From Phycisphaerales bacterium (GTDB taxonomy: Bacteria; Planctomycetota; Phycisphaerae; Tepidisphaerales; Tepidisphaeraceae): a DNA stretch of 6,492 nt. Position numbers and translations under genes: made by a program. Under the pieces are notes generated by a model, which searched no databases, was not told where the DNA came from, and saw nothing but the letters and a program-made list of their open reading frames with translations. The stretch is from the NCBI GenBank assembly GCA_028288775.1, contig JAQGHP010000001.1, positions 1 through 6,492 on the forward strand. Reading direction: 5' to 3'. Shown here in pieces: positions 6,071-6,492 of this stretch (positions are counted from its first letter, which is position 1; every line of letters starts with the position of its first letter).

Positions 6071-6134
6071 CCACTGGACAGGCGAGCCGCCCATGCCACG
6101 GCAGAAGCGGGGCGCCTTTGCTACTGCAATCGCC

Positions 6135-6164
6135 CCCATCTGTGTTCATCCGTGTCCATCTGTG
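6135..6164. repeat. Three tandem 10-bp CACAGATGRA units, right arm (inverted)
   Basis: Read on the - strand the units are CACAGATGGA, CACGGATGAA and CACAGATGGG. They mirror 5745-5774 with one change inside the second unit and one in the third. Confidence 0.85.
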
Positions 6165-6200
6165 GCGACCCCTGTTTGGCATTTCTTCGCGGCTTCGTAT

Positions 6201-6229
6201 TCTCTTCCCGCAAGAGGCGCATATTTTTT
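6201..6229 (+). terminator. Weak stem-loop followed by T6
   Basis: CTCTT (6202-6206) pairs with AAGAG (6212-6216), extendable by one T-G wobble, around a CCCGC loop. Six T residues follow at 6224-6229 after a 7-nt gap. This is the best intrinsic-terminator-like signal after the DUF1501 gene, but the stem is short and the gap large. Confidence 0.3.
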
Positions 6230-6304
6230 GTTGAGCGCTGCCGGGGGGATCGGATAGCTTTCCGCCTCGAAGGGCCGCGTGGGGCCTCGTTCTTGAGGAG
6301 CGGC

Positions 6305-6310
6305 GGAGGA
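6305..6310 (+). promoter_or_regulatory. Ribosome binding site of the zinc-ribbon gene
   Basis: GGAGGA is a strong Shine-Dalgarno match 5 nt before the ATG at 6316. It fixes that start and stands out because the regulator and DUF1501 genes have weak or no SD. Confidence 0.75.
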
Positions 6311-6315
6311 ACGTC

Positions 6316-6492
6316 ATGGCCATCACACTCACCTGTCCTTCCTGCGGGAAACGTTCATCCGTCGCGGACCAACACGGCGGTAAGCGCGTGAAATGCCCGC
6401 ATTGCGCGGGTGTGATCGTCGCGCCCGCCGGGCCGGCGGCGCAAGCGCCGTCGGCCGCGGTGCGCTCCGAGCACGCCGCGCCACAGGGCGGC
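6316..6492 (+). CDS. Zinc-ribbon protein, N-terminal part only
   Basis: The first 59 codons of a gene that runs off the right edge. Residues 7-10 (CPSC) and 27-30 (CPHC) form a two-CxxC zinc ribbon with 16 residues between the pairs and a typical GGKRVKCPHC second half. An Ala/Pro-rich linker follows from about residue 36. This short ribbon heads many planctomycete proteins whose remaining domains vary (membrane, kinase, repeat or unknown), so the function cannot be told from this part. The start is supported by GGAGGA 5 nt upstream. An open frame on the + strand in another register crosses this start (6053-6391), but it mainly translates the repeats. The repeat block separates the gene from the DUF1501 gene, so it probably has its own promoter, which I could not identify. 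Confidence 0.8.
   Translation, partial: MAITLTCPSCGKRSSVADQHGGKRVKCPHCAGVIVAPAGPAAQAPSAAVRSEHAAPQGG

Larger units (their letters stand above)
5741..6168. repeat. Roughly 430-bp imperfect composite palindrome of hairpin-rich repeats
   Basis: The left half and the reverse complement of the right half share the same modules in the same order. These are: 5741-5776 with 6133-6168 (34 of 36 positions identical by hand); 5826-5850 with 6081-6105 (25 identical positions); a GTCAC hairpin (5855-5872 with 6033-6050); 5892-5916 with 5964-5988 (22 of 25); and a central ATCCGCGCCA (5929-5938) with TGGCACGGAT (5952-5961). The arms differ by insertions and substitutions, so they are old or independently evolved copies. 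No gene, transposase or target-site duplication is visible. The modules resemble dispersed intergenic repeats of planctomycetes. Possible roles are transcript 3' stabilisation, termination or a nonautonomous mobile repeat. Confidence 0.75.

Noticed and set aside
5745..6164. CRISPR array suggested by the short tandem repeats
   Set aside because: The units are 10 bp with no spacers, and the two arrays face each other; there are no cas genes.
6231..6260. TTGAGC and TAGCTT as a promoter for the zinc-ribbon gene
   Set aside because: The -10 matches only about half the consensus and nothing else supports it.
5683..6315. An insertion sequence or transposon remnant
   Set aside because: There is no transposase fragment and no clean terminal repeats with a target duplication; the repeat modules are internal and hairpin-like.
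5943..6332. Small proteins with HRWTRMNTD-like or SVSICGD-like strings on both strands (also 5506-5859 and 6053-6391)
   Set aside because: They are translations of the CACAGATG and GCATGGGCGG repeats, a known source of false gene calls.

Overview
The window looks like chromosomal DNA of a planctomycete (Planctomycetota). The DNA is G+C-rich by eye. It carries a twin-arginine-exported DUF1501 protein, a gene family greatly expanded in that phylum. A protein at the right edge starts with the CxxC...CxxC zinc ribbon that fronts many planctomycete proteins. The intergenic DNA contains the CACAGATGRA-type 10-mer repeats and GCATGGGCGGC-type repeats that I recall as common between genes in this and related phyla. 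I cannot place it below phylum level.

Layout, all genes on the + strand. Positions 1-809 hold no convincing gene, but do hold two hairpins, a sigma70-like promoter overlapping a dyad, a weak sigma54-like promoter and a leader hairpin. Positions 810-2216 encode an NtrC/AlgB-type response regulator (receiver, AAA+, Fis HTH). Positions 2197-4047 encode its partner membrane histidine kinase (two TM segments, HAMP, PAS, HisKA, HATPase), starting at a GTG inside the regulator gene, so the two are translationally coupled. A 171-bp spacer (4048-4218) has a 10-bp direct repeat. Positions 4219-5682 encode the DUF1501 protein. Positions 5683-6315 are a gene-free block dominated by a roughly 430-bp imperfect palindrome of short hairpin-rich repeats. 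Positions 6316-6492 are the first 59 codons of a zinc-ribbon protein that leaves the window.

How the genes work together: the kinase should sense an envelope or periplasmic signal and phosphorylate D62 of the regulator, a pairing that resembles AlgB/KinB. The receiver and DNA-binding parts look intact. The AAA+ engine does not: the Walker A lysine is Arg, the Walker B Asp is Glu, the sensor I Asn is Asp, one arginine-finger position is Ala, and the GAFTGA sigma54-contact loop is absent. The regulator therefore probably works as a phosphorylation-controlled DNA-binding protein without ATP-driven sigma54 remodelling. The DUF1501 gene may be a target, but that is only a guess from proximity.

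The two most interesting items are this degenerate AAA+ regulator beside an intact kinase, and the composite palindrome at 5741-6168, whose two arms preserve the same hairpins despite sequence differences. I see no defence system, CRISPR array, transposase, tRNA or rRNA.
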